64,000 nt of DNA from Flaccisagitta enflata (lineage: Eukaryota > Chaetognatha > Sagittoidea > Aphragmophora). Under the pieces are notes generated by a model. That model was not told the DNA's origin. It saw only the letters and a program-made list of their open reading frames with translations, and did no database searches. Position numbers and translations under genes: made by a program. Position 1 is the stretch's first letter, and each line of letters begins with the position of its first letter. Positions 1 to 11,335 of this stretch are shown here, in pieces. The stretch covers positions 58,342,001-58,406,000 of the forward strand of contig OZ231126.1 of NCBI GenBank assembly GCA_965153355.1. The letters are read 5' to 3'.

Positions 1-87
1 ACTGTACTAAGTATACTTTACCAATAAAAGCGATCTCGCCTTGGGAAATCCTTTCTCTGCATGTCTTTTTCTGTTTGTCTTTTTCTG

Positions 88-89
88 TT

Positions 90-124
<35 letters not shown>

Positions 125-126
125 GT
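88..126. repeat. (TGTC)n/(TC)n microsatellite
   Basis: GTCT units run into CT units. No coding or regulatory sense is visible around it. Confidence 0.9.
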
Positions 127-181
127 TGTCCGAGACGGTGATGAATGAGTTTCTAATGTTATCCGGTGGTTGCAATTACAT

Positions 182-395
182 AGGGTATGGTTTCTTAACA
201 ATGTTACCCTCGGGTGATTTGTTGAATTTTGGTTAATTTGGTGGCGATCATTAGCCCTTGACTACTTTTGGTAAGCAGTTTGCATTTGGGTAAGATGAGA
301 AACGGTGTTTTTCAGATTCTGTTTTGTGGAAAACTAGGAGTGGTGCGCGTATTAACTAGTCAGTGAGAGTTCACAAGGCTCTCTTCCATTAATTT
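182..395 (+). repeat. Dispersed repeat H, copy 1
   Basis: Closely matches 2058-2252: both start GGTATGGTTTCTTAACAATG and share TTTTTCAGATTCTGTTTT, AAAACTAGGAGTG and a short hairpin GAG..CACAAGGCTCTCTTCC at the end. Non-coding; family unknown. Confidence 0.75.
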
Positions 396-439
396 CAGTT
401 TGGGTATAGTGAGGTATATTGTTCCACCTATCATACAAT

Positions 440-770
440 CACTTTGGAGAGTTGCTTTGCAAAAAGCACATATATTTCATTGGGTCATGTCACCTCCTCA
501 GTCCCAGACTTCTTGATTGTTCTTTTCTGCCGACAAGCAAAAATTTTCCGCTGAACGTCGCCGAATTCCGACTTAACCTGAGGATCGATGATTAGATGCT
601 ACCATGTTAGATGGGATTGCCTAGTCAATGTAGAATCAGCTACTATATCGCAACTCAGGCCCTGCGTTAGCCAACAAACTTCTACCGAGCTGGCGATCAG
701 GATTAGCGCTTACATCTACTGTATTTCTAAGCTCCATGATTATTTTTCAATCATTATTTAATCAATATCC
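440..770. other. No gene or repeat recognised
   Basis: Mixed-composition DNA without an open frame of note or a repeat that I could pair with another part of the window. Confidence 0.5.
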
Positions 771-776
771 ACTCTA

Positions 777-1360
777 CAGTGTGAACATTGTCAAATGCAA
801 AAAAGTATTAAGCTTTTACTCCTAGATGCATCACCTTCTTCGCTTGGAATCATTTTTTTCTTAAAATACTATGTTTGACATTTATTGTATCAAAATTTCA
901 TGGGTCTGAGTTGAATAGTTTGCCCGCAACATCAACTTAAAGTAAAAAAGGCATTTCCAGAAGATGCTCATTTTCAGCTAAAATTCTTCTTCTTTCATCA
1001 GGGGAGATTTTCTTTGATTTGTTCTTGTTTGAAGACGGCTTGAGCTATAGATACCAGATTGATCTCCAATGGAAGATTTTTTGACATTTCTTTATTTAAA
1101 ACCAATTCGGCACCCATGGCTTTAGCTGTTAAAATATCAGGGCCATTTATGAAAAAAACTGCCCTAATGAAAAAAGTGAATAATCGAGCTAAAACTAAAA
1201 ATACTCATTTTACTTCAAACTGAAGTTATAAACAAATTTTTTAACTCAGACAGATGATTTTTTTATACAAAAAATATCAGTCATGAATTCCCAGTCATAA
1301 AAATAATACATCTAGGAGTAACCGCTTAATAATTTTTTGCATTTGATAGTGTTCACCCTG
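777..1360. mobile_element. TA-flanked MITE, 584 bp (Tc1/mariner-like ends)
   Basis: Imperfect terminal inverted repeats of ~55 bp. The left starts CAGTGTGAACATTGTCAAATG and the right (reverse complement) starts CAGGGTGAACACTATCAAATG. Both continue through GCAAAAAA.TATTAAGC to TTACTCCTAGATG. TA flanks each end (775-776, 1361-1362). CAGGGTG ends with a TA duplication are typical of Tc1/mariner derivatives. No transposase frame inside. The interior shares a motif (ACCAGATTGATCTCCAATGG) with the element at 20707. Confidence 0.72.
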
Positions 1361-1582
1361 TACATAAAACACATTATGATGTTAATAAGTTTTACAAACG
1401 ATTAAGATTTTCCTCTTTTTCAGTTCACAACATAAAGGATTAAGTTTTTATTATATCTTTATTTCAAACTCACAGTTTTTCAAATCAACTAATTTAGACA
1501 AGAGCAGTAATCATACAACTACAATATGCAAATGATATCAATGCTGACTGCAATCGACATTATTTCCATTCCGATCTTCTCC

Positions 1583-1679
1583 TTCTCTTTCTTTTTCTTC
1601 TTCTTTTTCTTTCCTTTCTTCTTCCTTCTTCTTCTTCTTCTTCTTCATCTTCTTCTTCTTCTTCTTTTTCTTCTTCTAT
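1583..1679. repeat. (CTT)n microsatellite
   Basis: Imperfect CTT/TTC units, about 95 bp. The poly-Phe/Leu frame read through it is an artefact. Confidence 0.9.
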
Positions 1680-2057
1680 GTTTGGGACCTGCCGACATCT
1701 TTCTTTCCCTGCCGAGAAGCGGCGCTGCTCGCTGCTCCAAAATCATGAGGCCTGCTCAGTCCTCACTGCTGCCTGGCATTTTACGCGCTCAGTTCAAACA
1801 TGCAGTTGTGCGCTTTTACAAGTAAAGCGTTGCAATATCGTTGCGGACAGGAGGGGGGGGGCAGGGGCTGAAAGAAAGCGTTTTTTAATGGACTGGAGTT
1901 TCCTGGACAGATAGATGGATGGAGGGACAGATGGATGGACAAACCTGGCATAGAGTTGTGTGTTTGCAACTAAGAAGATCAGCGAATTTTTCGAAACGAT
2001 GAATCAAAATGGATCCAATCGATGCATGCAAACAAAGAAACATAAACATGAAACAAG

Positions 2058-2252
2058 GGTATGGTTTCTTAACAATGTTGCCCTCAGGTGATTTGTTTAA
2101 TTTTGTTTAAACAGGTAACGATCATTTTTTGCTCTTGACTACGTTTTGCTTTTGGGGTAGATAAGAAAGGATGTTTTTCAGATTCTGTTTTATGGAAAAC
2201 TAGGAGTGTTGCGCGTACTTTAACTAGTCAGTAAGGGTTCACCAGGCCCTCT
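2058..2252 (+). repeat. Dispersed repeat H, copy 2
   Basis: Second copy of the 182-395 repeat, ending AGTAAGGGTTCACCAGGCCCTCTTCC. The terminal hairpin differs from copy 1 (CAGGCCCT against AAGGCTCT), with flanking bases changed to keep pairing. Confidence 0.72.
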
Positions 2253-2332
2253 TCCTTTTTTTTTTTATTTTAGTAGTGATCTTACAAAGGGGGCGTTTCT
2301 AGTCAAAGACGATCGCGTTTTGAAAGGGCCAC

Positions 2333-2715
2333 TCGGTCGCTCGCTACGTTCTTTCGCTCGCACCGCTCACTCTGCTCTCTCGCTTCGCAGCACTCCGCTT
2401 CGCTACGCTCACTTCGCTCGCTTGCTCCGTTCACAGGCTCGCTCACTCACTTCGCTCACTCCCTCGTAGGACACTTGAAATTCTTGAATATGTGTTCAAG
2501 CTGTTATCGCATTTCACGGGAACAAACACGTTTTTCATCTTCACTAGAAACACGCCCTGAATGCTAGGTTACCAACAACAGACCTCGGGAATTCGGTCGC
2601 GGAGGTGCGGCTATATACGTTGCTGTGTCGGTTGGTCGGTTGGTCAGTTGGTCGGTCCATCCATTGGTCGATTGGTCAGTTGGTCGGTCCATCCATTGGT
2701 TGGTTGGTTGGTCGA
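2333..2715. repeat. Degenerate TCGC-rich and (GGTT/GGTC)n tandem tracts
   Basis: 2333-2466 is a degenerate run of CTCGCT/TTCGCTC units. 2622-2715 is a run of GGTTGGTC/CATCCATT units. Both strands are partly open only because of the repeats. Confidence 0.7.
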
Positions 2716-2719
2716 ACCG

Positions 2720-3300
2720 TAGGTAACATTTTTGAATTGTGAGTGTTTTTTTTTCATCGCTGTCCCAGCCCATCCGTCCGCGACTGAGGTGCCATGTATC
2801 CGGCCTTGTCTTCAATCTATCTTGAATGTAAACATATGCAGATAATTCACGTGCCCAAATTTTTTTCGACAACTTGTTATAGTCAGTAAACGGGCGAAAG
2901 TAAACCAAATCCTTAACAGTTTATATTTCGAGCTTTCATTTTCATTTTTGATCCCCAGACGATTTGCTGAAAATAAAAAAAACTATACGTATAACTTAAG
3001 AAAAAAAAAGGTTTAAAGATTTCCCTTAGGCATCTACATGGTTTTGCAGTGGGCAAAAGCTTTTGCAAAACGCGTCCTTGGCATTTTGTATCGTAACATA
3101 GAGAATTAAAAGAAAAGCAGGATCAGGGAGCATATATGTCATCAATCATCTCGGCTTTTCAGAGTAGTGAAATTTTGTTGTTAATATTTGATTTTTTTTC
3201 GCTTACTGAGACATTTGCATACCAAACTTTTAGCTTTTTTTACACTCTAGAATACGCTCAAAGGGGTTACATGGCCAAATAAAATACATAGATGCATTTA
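2720..3300. other. Unassigned AT-rich DNA
   Basis: Contains poly-T and poly-A runs. No splice-bounded frame or paired repeat recognised. Confidence 0.5.
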
Positions 3301-4853
3301 TGTGCAATTCAATCGTGCCTAACATAGTAATATGAAATTTGGTCAGAGTGAGAATCATTGACTTTATCACGAGCTTCTCGAAGTAAAAAATCGATGACAT
3401 TTTGTGTCAAAAACTGTCTCCTTTTTGCAACCAAACATGCAGGTGTAACTTGCTTCTGTGTAGTCATTTGGCTCCAAAAATTGGATTTTGATATACCGTT
3501 TTTGCTGGTGTTAGTGAGCTCTGCAGCATCAGGAAAAAAATTTGAACTGGAGTTTTAGATTTTGGGGAAAATCAAAGAATATCTTAATTTTGATTTTTAT
3601 ATGAAAAATGAGCAAAAAATGTGTTCTAAAAAATCTCTCTTAAAAGAAGTCCCAGCATTTTCCCAGAGAATTTGGTAACGCCCTAAGGGGTGTCATCAGA
3701 ACAATGTCAATTGGAACCACCAGTGAACTTCAGCCATTTTGACCAAAAAAGATAGCAAAAAATGTCATTTTTCGATAAAAAACAAGAATCAATTTATCTC
3801 TTAACAAAAGTGGGCTGAGGATGTCAATTTTATGAGGAGACTATGTACATGCATTATGTTTGATGTTTTGGATCCAAATTTTGCAGTCAAATTGCAGACC
3901 AGCCTAACTACCCTACCAACAAAAATTTTGAAAAATGGGCATAAACTGGTCAAAAATTCTCAAATTAAGCTGAAAAGTTGCATGCAGGTGGATTTTGACC
4001 TGAGAAGTTATTTGCTTTTGTTTAGATTGCAAAGTGTTTTAATATTAAGTACCTAAATTAGCCTAATTTTTAGGCTAGCATCTGAAACAAATTGATCAAC
4101 TTTAAGAAATCTCAGAGCTGAGTTCGGAGCCCCATCCAAGATTCAAATTGCATCAAAACTCATTAGATTTGCATTAATCAATTTAGGCAGTGTTTCTGGC
4201 CATTTTGAGCCATTGTAGCCCCAAAATATTAAAACATAACCATGGCGCAAATCAGCATTTCTAAACCTGATCTTAAACTGACCATCATTTAGGAATTTTT
4301 GCTATCCATCACTCTTCATGAACAGAAAAACACTCAATCAGGACCTTTGAAGACTTACTGTAGGCCCAAAACAGGCCAAAAACAGGCCAAAAACGGCCTA
4401 AAATTGCAAAAAATTGCATTTTTCTTTAAATTGATAGTTGTATTTGAAAATTTATTATTGACAATCTCACTCAAACCAAACACTCAGAACTAGGAAAAAT
4501 ATACTCATTTGAACCATTAGCTTACTTATCTCCAGGCCCTGTAGGCCAAGCTGACCAAAAATGAAATATTTATAGCCCAGTCGCTGTTATTCGGATTATT
4601 TTACCAGTCTTACTCATTCTATACACAATTAATATACTCATTTGGACCCTTCAGCAACCTATATACAGGACACATAGGCAAAATCCCAGCTTAAAAATAG
4701 CATGAAATTGGCATTTTCTTCACTCTGATTGTTATTTGGAATCTTTTTGCCAATCTCACTCAAACCACTCAGAACTAGGAAAAATATACTCATTTGGTCC
4801 ATTACTCATTCATACCAGGGCTATCTCAGGCCAAAAACAGGTCGGTCGAATCA
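3300..4853. repeat. AT-rich non-coding block with a degenerate ~250-bp tandem repeat
   Basis: Units near 4290-4530, 4530-4740 and 4740-4830 share AATCTCACTCAAACCA, ACTCAGAACTAGGAAAAA, TATACTCATTTG and AGGCCAAAAACAGG in the same order. The upstream part (3300-4290) repeats short motifs such as GCCATTTTGACCAAAAAA. No coding signal. Confidence 0.55.
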
Positions 4854-5020
4854 AACAAGGCCGGATACACGGCTGCCCCAGTTGCGTGCGGGTGAGCAGG
4901 GAGCCGTATTGATACTCACTTGATAATTTAGCCAGGCAGTAGTCCAAGGCCACCAAAAACCCAAAAGTAAAGTGCTGGCTGGACCGTTGGACAGATAATG
5001 GATGGGCGGACATGGGCTGA
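4854..5020 (+). mobile_element. Family A Helentron-like element, 3'-truncated
   Basis: Starts AACAAGGCCGGATACACGGC and carries the 5' stem motif as GTTGCGTGCGGG. It continues through the family body (AAAGTAAAGTG, GGACCGTTGGACAG) but lacks the terminal hairpin. Confidence 0.7.
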
Positions 5021-5183
5021 AGACTAATGTGAAGTGTGAAAGTCCAGTAGCACATGATCAGTTCAACCTTGTTCATTTATTGTTTTTGAATTGCTACCAA
5101 TCAATCACTTCCTCTACAATATTTGGGATTTAGAATGACATTTGCAGACTTAAGCAAAGAAGAAAAAAACAGCCAAAAATGTC

Positions 5184-5690
5184 TTTTTTAGTCGCGTGCA
5201 TGCGACTCTACATCTGCTCTGTCGGATGGTCCATCCGTTGTTCCGTTTGAGAGAAAGCAGGGCAGCGGCCCCAAAGAGGAGGAAGTCCTGTAGAACACAA
5301 GGGGACTTTCGTTCATCAATCAAATCCATCCGTCCGTCAATCCCTCCATTCCCCAGGCTCTCATGGGCCATAATCTGCCTCTCTCAGAAGCTGGGCTCAC
5401 CCTCATGGGCCTGCAGATCTGTGAAACAGAGCTTCGAGAGGACAAATTTCTGGGCCTGAGAGAAGGCAAATTTCCAGAAAAGAGAGGGACAAAGATCCAA
5501 GGCCTGAGAGGGCAGATTTCAGGCTGGAGAGAGGAGATTTTGGGTCTGAGAGGGTAGATTTCAGGCCTGAGAGGGCAGATTTCAGGCCTGAGAGGGCCTG
5601 GGGGGACCAGACGCACGGACGGACGGATGAACGAACGAAACTCCCGTGTTCTACAGGACTTTGTCCCCTTCGGGGCCGCTGCTTAAACCA
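5184..5690. mobile_element. Family A 3' fragment (-) abutting fold-back element D1a
   Basis: 5184-5248 is the 3' end of an A element on the minus strand, with the palindrome AGTCGCATGCACGCGACT and TTTTT before it. 5249-5690 is a D1 fold-back. Its left arm is GCAGCGGCCCC...GAAGTCCTGTAGAACACAAG. The interior is ~21-bp units (GGCCTGAGAGGGCAGATTTCA). Its right arm is GTGTTCTACAGGACTT...GGGGCCGCTGC. Confidence 0.75.
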
Positions 5691-6500
5691 TCAAATGATC
5701 CAAATGATGCTGGCAGAGTTGCTAACGAAGCCAGTTCTGAATGATGACGGATTGACTTGAATTTGTGCATGGTTTCTCAATGCCAGATTAACGTTCTTTG
5801 ACCTTTTTCTGACAGAAGCAGCAGTTTGGTAGTCAAAAACAGTCATAAATAAGCAATATAAAGCACTACGGCATTTACGAACATTCAGCAATGAAATGAG
5901 ACTTCAGACTCAACTCAGTAAATGTGTGTGTCAGGTCTAAAAGTACATTTTCTGGCAGTTTTTGAATAATTGTCTATCTACAACAGCAAGAAAACCCCTT
6001 AAAATGGTATAAAATGCCATTTTGACAGCAGTTTACGGCATAAAAATATGCTGAATGATGACGGGTTGGCCTGCAATGTGCTTGAATGTGTATAGTGCAG
6101 AAGCGTCACATTGTTGACTATAATATGACAAAAGCAACGGTTTTAGGCCAAAAAACTGGCAAAAATGCCATTTTTACGGTATTTTACGGCATTTTACGGA
6201 ATTACGTGCGTCTACCTGAACTGAATGTGTGCTCTCTTTTAGTTTCTATGGGGATAGTTCAATGGGCTTATAATAGTGGGTCATTGGTCACTTTAAGTTA
6301 ACAGGGAATTGTACCTACATATGATAGTATTAGAGGGCCATTCACATGCAATTCCATCTCTCTAGGTTCTCTCCTAGCTTACAACACCGATCCTCCACAT
6401 GGTTGCACAAAGAAAGCCTCCTTTTCTCTTATCTTCTTTTCCTCCCCTCCTTTTAAATCCTTTTCTCTTTCCGTTTTTATCTCGAGCGCGGGTCAAGCTT
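5691..6500. other. Unassigned DNA with short internal repeats
   Basis: Motifs such as GGCAAAAATGCCATTTTTACGG and TTTTACGGCATTTTACGG recur, like the block at 3300-4853, which it may continue. No gene seen. Confidence 0.45.
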
Positions 6501-6955
6501 TTTTCAAATGAGAGCTTTCAAAGGATTACGCGTCTATTTCAAGCAGTTAATGTCCCATTGTGAAAAGCGCTTCATTGTAAGTGTCACTGTCAGTACAGTG
6601 TCATCGTCAGGGTCATCGTCTGCTATTCTTAAACATTTAACCATTCTCTCATCCATCTATCAATTTATTCGCTATTCCATCTATCAATGCACCCATTTAC
6701 TTATCGTCCATTTATCCAGCCATGAATCCACTTGAAGGGAAGCAGTAGAGAACAGCAGTGACGATGCCACCAAGCAAGCAGACACGCATATAAATCTTTT
6801 CTGCTGAGTGGAACAACAAACGATCGGGCTATCACGGACAGCCTATACGTCTGTCCGCTTGTTTTCCTGTGTCCATCCTGCTCATCTGTTTGCCCGTCGG
6901 TGTACCTATCCGTCTGACTATTCTTGTGTCCATTTGCCGTTCATTCCGTTCGCTC

Positions 6956-7058
6956 CCTTCATTCATTCATTCATTCATTCATTAATTCATTTATTCACTC
7001 ATTCACTCATTTATTCATTTATTCATTCATTCATTCATTCATTCATTCATTCATTCAC
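6956..7058. repeat. (ATTC)n microsatellite at the exon border
   Basis: About 100 bp of ATTC units. On the minus strand it is (GAAT)n, beginning at the third base of the intron after the exon ending at 7059. Confidence 0.9.
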
Positions 7059-7703
7059 CTGAGAGGAAGCGTTAGAAGGAAGCAGTGGTGGTGGCAGCAG
7101 AGATGATTCTTTCGTCATTGAGTCCAAGTTTAGATTGTTTAGAGTTCTTAAAGGCGATCTTCGGCAAGGCAGAGGAAGCGTCGCCGCTTCAGAGTATGGA
7201 ATCGGCTCTTCTTCCTCTTCTGAGGAAGCTGTCGTTGCTGGTGCTGTTGTTGTTGATGCTGCTGTTGTCGCCGAGTCAGCTTCGAGTTGGATATTGTTGT
7301 TGTTGCTGTTGTAGACAAAGTCACCTTCAGCAGCTTCCCCGCCATATTCGAGGCCTTCCACGCCGATGAGGTTGTCAACGCCCCCAGAGTTTGCCGCCTC
7401 TCCTCCTCCTCCTCCTCCTCCTCCTCCCGCGCCAACCAAACGGTTGTTGACGCATGAATTTGCGACCGTGTCTGGATCGTAACCTTCTTCGTTGACTCCA
7501 TTCAACAAATCGAGGCTATCTCCTCCTCCTCCTCCTTCCTCTCCTCCTCCTTCCCCCGAATCGTCGCCCGTGTCATTGTTGTTGCCATTAGTGTCATTAT
7601 CATTGTCGTCGTTGTTGTTGTCGTCATCACTCTCCTCTTCGCTGTCAGGGGCGCCCTCTGGTCGTAAGGAGTGGTAAACCTCGAACAACAAAATTTGCCG
7701 GAC
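7059..7703 (-). CDS. Internal exon of an unrecognised acidic, low-complexity protein
   Basis: The exon starts after a long pyrimidine tract ending TTTTACCAG and ends CTCAG|GTGAAT: 645 nt, 215 codons, phase 0 at both ends, open throughout. It begins VRQILLFEVYHSLRPEG, which looks like the end of a folded domain. It then becomes an Asp/Asn/Glu/Gly-rich region with poly-Gly, poly-Asn, Thr/Ala and poly-Glu runs, and closes with a Ser/Pro/Leu-rich tail (RRSPLRTLNNLNL). Such disordered acidic tails are common in nuclear or scaffold proteins, but I do not recognise the family. No other exon of the gene was found. The intron begins directly with a (GAAT)n microsatellite. Confidence 0.62.
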
Positions 7704-8033
7704 CTGGTAAAAAAAAGGAGGGGGTAAGGGGGAGGGGGCAGGTGGGAGGGAAAATGGTTGGAAAAAGGAGAGAAATTGGTAAGATAACGTGAACGATTGC
7801 AATGTATGCGCGGAGGAATGAATGAATCATAAATTTTGTAGTAATTACGAAAATCATAAAAAGAGGTTAACCATTTGGCACAATTGCAATGAGAGCAAAA
7901 TTGAGGGGGAATCGTCATAAAAAAAAAGAATATTTTGTACAGGGCAGTATCAACAAATTGTCATAATAGAATAAGCAATTTAATGTCACATCATTTAATG
8001 AATTGGTTATTCGATTCGTATTTCAAATGAAAA

Positions 8034-8149
8034 AACAAGGCCAAGTAGGCCAATAGGTGCGACGTGTGGATCGTCGAACGAATGCGTTACCGACCAACAG
8101 ACAGACAGACGGACACAGCCAGTTATAGAGGTGCTTTGTCGCACCTAAA
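8034..8149 (+). mobile_element. Family B/E element, minimal 116-bp copy
   Basis: Starts AACAAGGCC and ends with hairpin + TAAAAA. The 5' motif AGGTGCGAC (from 8053) is an exact inverted match to the last GTCGCACCT of the hairpin (8137-8145). A GACAGACGGACA stretch precedes the hairpin. It is the shortest complete copy and so defines the minimum unit. Confidence 0.78.
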
Positions 8150-8920
8150 AATATCTCTCTTTCCTAATAACTAAATTTAATCTAGAAACATTAGGATCAA
8201 CATAATAGACTTACTGGACAACTATCAACTTACCTATCATTTTATACTACGATCCATAGGGAGTCCAGAACTATCGCTACTAAGATGTTGTGGCACTTTT
8301 GGTATGTATAAAAAACATTTTCATTATTTTCCAATATTTTTTTATCTTTGAATTGCTGGAATCAAAATCAAAATTTCTATAACCAGTTAAACTTGCATCT
8401 ATCATATCAACTACGTTGTCTTTATCACGGTGCAATTTCTGCTCTAAGCTTAAATCTATTCAATACTTATCTACAGTAAACAAATATTTGTTTTTTTTCT
8501 TTCGAAGTTATGCTTGATTGATTATCAAACTTTGCAATCATGTTCATAACTAAAATCAGTCTTAAATTGCACCAATAGCAAGATCTAGCTATATGAAGAA
8601 TGATGAAAGCAGAAGTGACTTTTTTAGTGTTACGTTTCAGCCATTTTCAAATAATTTTCCAGATGATTTTTTGTCAAAAGAATGAAATAGATCCTTCAAT
8701 CAATATAATGTTCAAAGTATGATACAAAAAACGTTGGAATTTTACTCACACATGTTTACTCTGTTGGTGCCTTCCCGATATGGTTACAAACTATTACATC
8801 TACAACTGCTAGCAGAAAGATTTCGAAAATGCTATCTGCTAGCAGTAGAAAAAATCCACTGCTAATTCGAGTACTAGAATTGACTTCTTACTAACGTGTG
8901 AGAACCCAAGCGCAACAACT
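8150..8920. other. No gene or repeat recognised
   Basis: AT-rich DNA with poly-T runs; no frame or paired repeat. Confidence 0.5.
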
Positions 8921-9235
8921 ACAAAGAGGGCCGGATACATGGCTACCACAGTCGCGTGTGGGTGAACAGGAGCAGTGGGGCCAAGGACCACAAAAGCAGA
9001 AAAAAAGACCGACCAACCAACGGACGGACAAAGCGGGGCGTAGCACGCAAAATAATTAGGCCGGGTATATACACGGCTACCCTAGTCGCGTGCGGGACCG
9101 CAGGGGCAGTAAAAGAGAAGGTCACTGGGGCATTCGGGCATGGGCAGAAAAGTGATAAGGGGACCAACCAATCGACCGACCGACGGAAGGACGGACAAGC
9201 GGAAATATAGAGTCGCGTAGCACGCAACTAAAAAG
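8921..9235 (+). mobile_element. Two family A elements in tandem
   Basis: Copy 1 (8921-9054) ends AAGCGGGGCGTAGCACGC with a degraded hairpin. Copy 2 (9056-9235) starts GGCCGGGTATATACACGG, keeps the motif AGTCGCGTGCGGG, and ends AGTCGCGTAGCACGCAACTA then AAAA. Both carry GACCGACC/GGACGGAC microsatellite before the hairpin. Confidence 0.78.
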
Positions 9236-9293
9236 GTAAAGAAAGACTAAGAATGCGAGCACGATAACTGGAAATTGAGGTGAGCGGAATAGA

Positions 9294-10899
9294 AAAAGGC
9301 CGGATACACGGGCCAAGACGGTGCGCCGAGCGTTATTTATTCATAGCTATCCCTAGCTCCATCAGACCTATCCCTAGCTCTTTCAGACCATTCCTAAATC
9401 TATCAGGCCTCCCCCGGGCTCTATTATGCCTCTCCTTAGCTCCATCAGACCTATCCTGAGCTATATCAGACCAATCCTAGCTCATAAGACATATCCCGTG
9501 CTCTATCAGGCCTCTCCCGAGCTCTATCAGACCTTTCCCAAGCTCTATTAGACCTATCACTAACTCTATCAGACCTATCTCCAGTTCTATCAGACCTATC
9601 ACCAGATCCTAACCGACCTGACCAGACCTATCTGGCCTAGCCACAGCTATAAGGCCTAACATGTGATTATATTAGTATCATTCTGTATATATATGATATA
9701 AATGATGATATATATATTATATATGATATATATGATATGATATTTTTAAAATATGATATGGTACAAGTATATATGATATAAATATATGATATGATGTATA
9801 ATATGATATATGATACGATATATGATATGATATACGATATGATATGATATGATATGATATATGATAGGATATATGATATATGATATATGATATGATTGCT
9901 GTTAGGATATATGATATTAGGATAAATTATGATATGATATATGATATGATATATGATATGATATATGGTATGATATATGATATGATCTATGACCTGATAT
10001 CTCTGATATCTCAAATGATGCGATATGATATATGATAGGATATATGATATATGATATGATATGATATATGATAGGATATATGTTGTGATATATATGATAT
10101 ATGATAGGATATATGATATGATATGATATAAATATATGATATGACATATGATAAATATATTCTGTAATCATAATGCTATGTTCGTATATGATATGATATA
10201 AATATATGATATCTGTTCTCTGAGATGATGTATGAGATATGATATACTAGATATAGTCTATAAGAGATATAAATATATGAGATATGATATATGAATATGA
10301 TATATGAATGCTGAGATAGGCTATATGATATATGATAAATGATATATGAGATATGATAAATGAGATATGATAAATATGATAAGATATATCTGACATGATA
10401 TATGATATGATATGATATGATATGATATATATAATCTAAGTATATATGATATGATATATGCAAATGTAAATATATATGATATGAAATATATATGATGTGT
10501 CTATATGATATGATATATGATGATATATATGATACTCTATGAAATATATGTAAGATATATATGATATATATATGATATATATGATGTATACCTTGATGAA
10601 GTGTGATGCAATGTGTGTGTTGGCGTACCTTATTTATGGTGAATATTAGTTTTCTATAGATTTCAAACATTTTAGCGATTTTTCATTCAAACTTAAGCGA
10701 AAGAGTGGATATGGAAGACGGTTAACAGAGCTACTTATAGAATGCTGTAACATCTAGAAGAAAATATCTATATTTGAATGTTTCCAGTGGTTTGCTCTGC
10801 CAGGAATTTTCAACTCGAAGCGTTACAGAATTATCGACCAACCGACCGACCGACCGACAGACAGAGCCTCTTATAGAGGTGCTATGGCGCACCTAAAAA
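9294..10899 (+). mobile_element. Family B/E element, long copy holding two satellites
   Basis: Its 5' end GGCCGGATACACGGGCCAAG and GGTGCGCC match copy 43524-44034. Then come ~20-bp units (CTATCAGACCTATCCCTAGCT) to 9660 and an AT satellite (9665-10590). The 3' end has ACCGACCGACCGACAGACAG and the hairpin AGGTGCTATGGCGCACCT + AAAAA. The 5' GGTGCGCC pairs with GGCGCACC in the hairpin. Confidence 0.72.
9665..10590. repeat. (ATATGATATG)n AT satellite
   Basis: About 925 bp of ATATGATATG/ATATGATAG units with scattered changes, inside the long B/E element. Translated Ile/Tyr/Ser/His frames are repeat artefacts. Confidence 0.92.
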
Positions 10900-11116
10900 G
10901 GAAGAGATAACTCGAAAACGAAAATGGCTTAGAAAAGGTGGAAAGCTGCAAAGCCATTTTACCGAGACTGAGGACAAGATAGAGAGAGGAATAAGATCAG
11001 AAATTGGATGGGAGACAGAACTGGTTCCCTGTAGTTCGGCAAAGGGCAGGGGCAGGCGCCATCAGATGCTTTATGACAACTACAAGTTTAAAACTTAGAT
11101 CTTTATTCTGAGGTTT

Positions 11117-11207
11117 CCACTGCTCCTGCCCAATGCCCCAGTTAGTGACCTTCTCCATCACTGCCCCTGCGGCCTGCCCACCCGCACGCGACTAGGGTAG
11201 CCTTGTT
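11117..11207 (-). mobile_element. Family A 5' fragment
   Basis: Reverse complement of the A 5' end: it finishes CGCACGCGACTAGGGTAGCC then TTGTT. The 3' hairpin half is missing. Confidence 0.7.
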
Positions 11208-11335
11208 TTCATCCGCAGAGCAGATTAAACGAAGGCGATGAGTTTTTAATCGCGGTCCGTGTAGACAAAAAAATCCGACATTCTTCTCAACATGCAGTCA
11301 TTGTTTACGGCGAGATAGTACATTCGCTCAAAATT

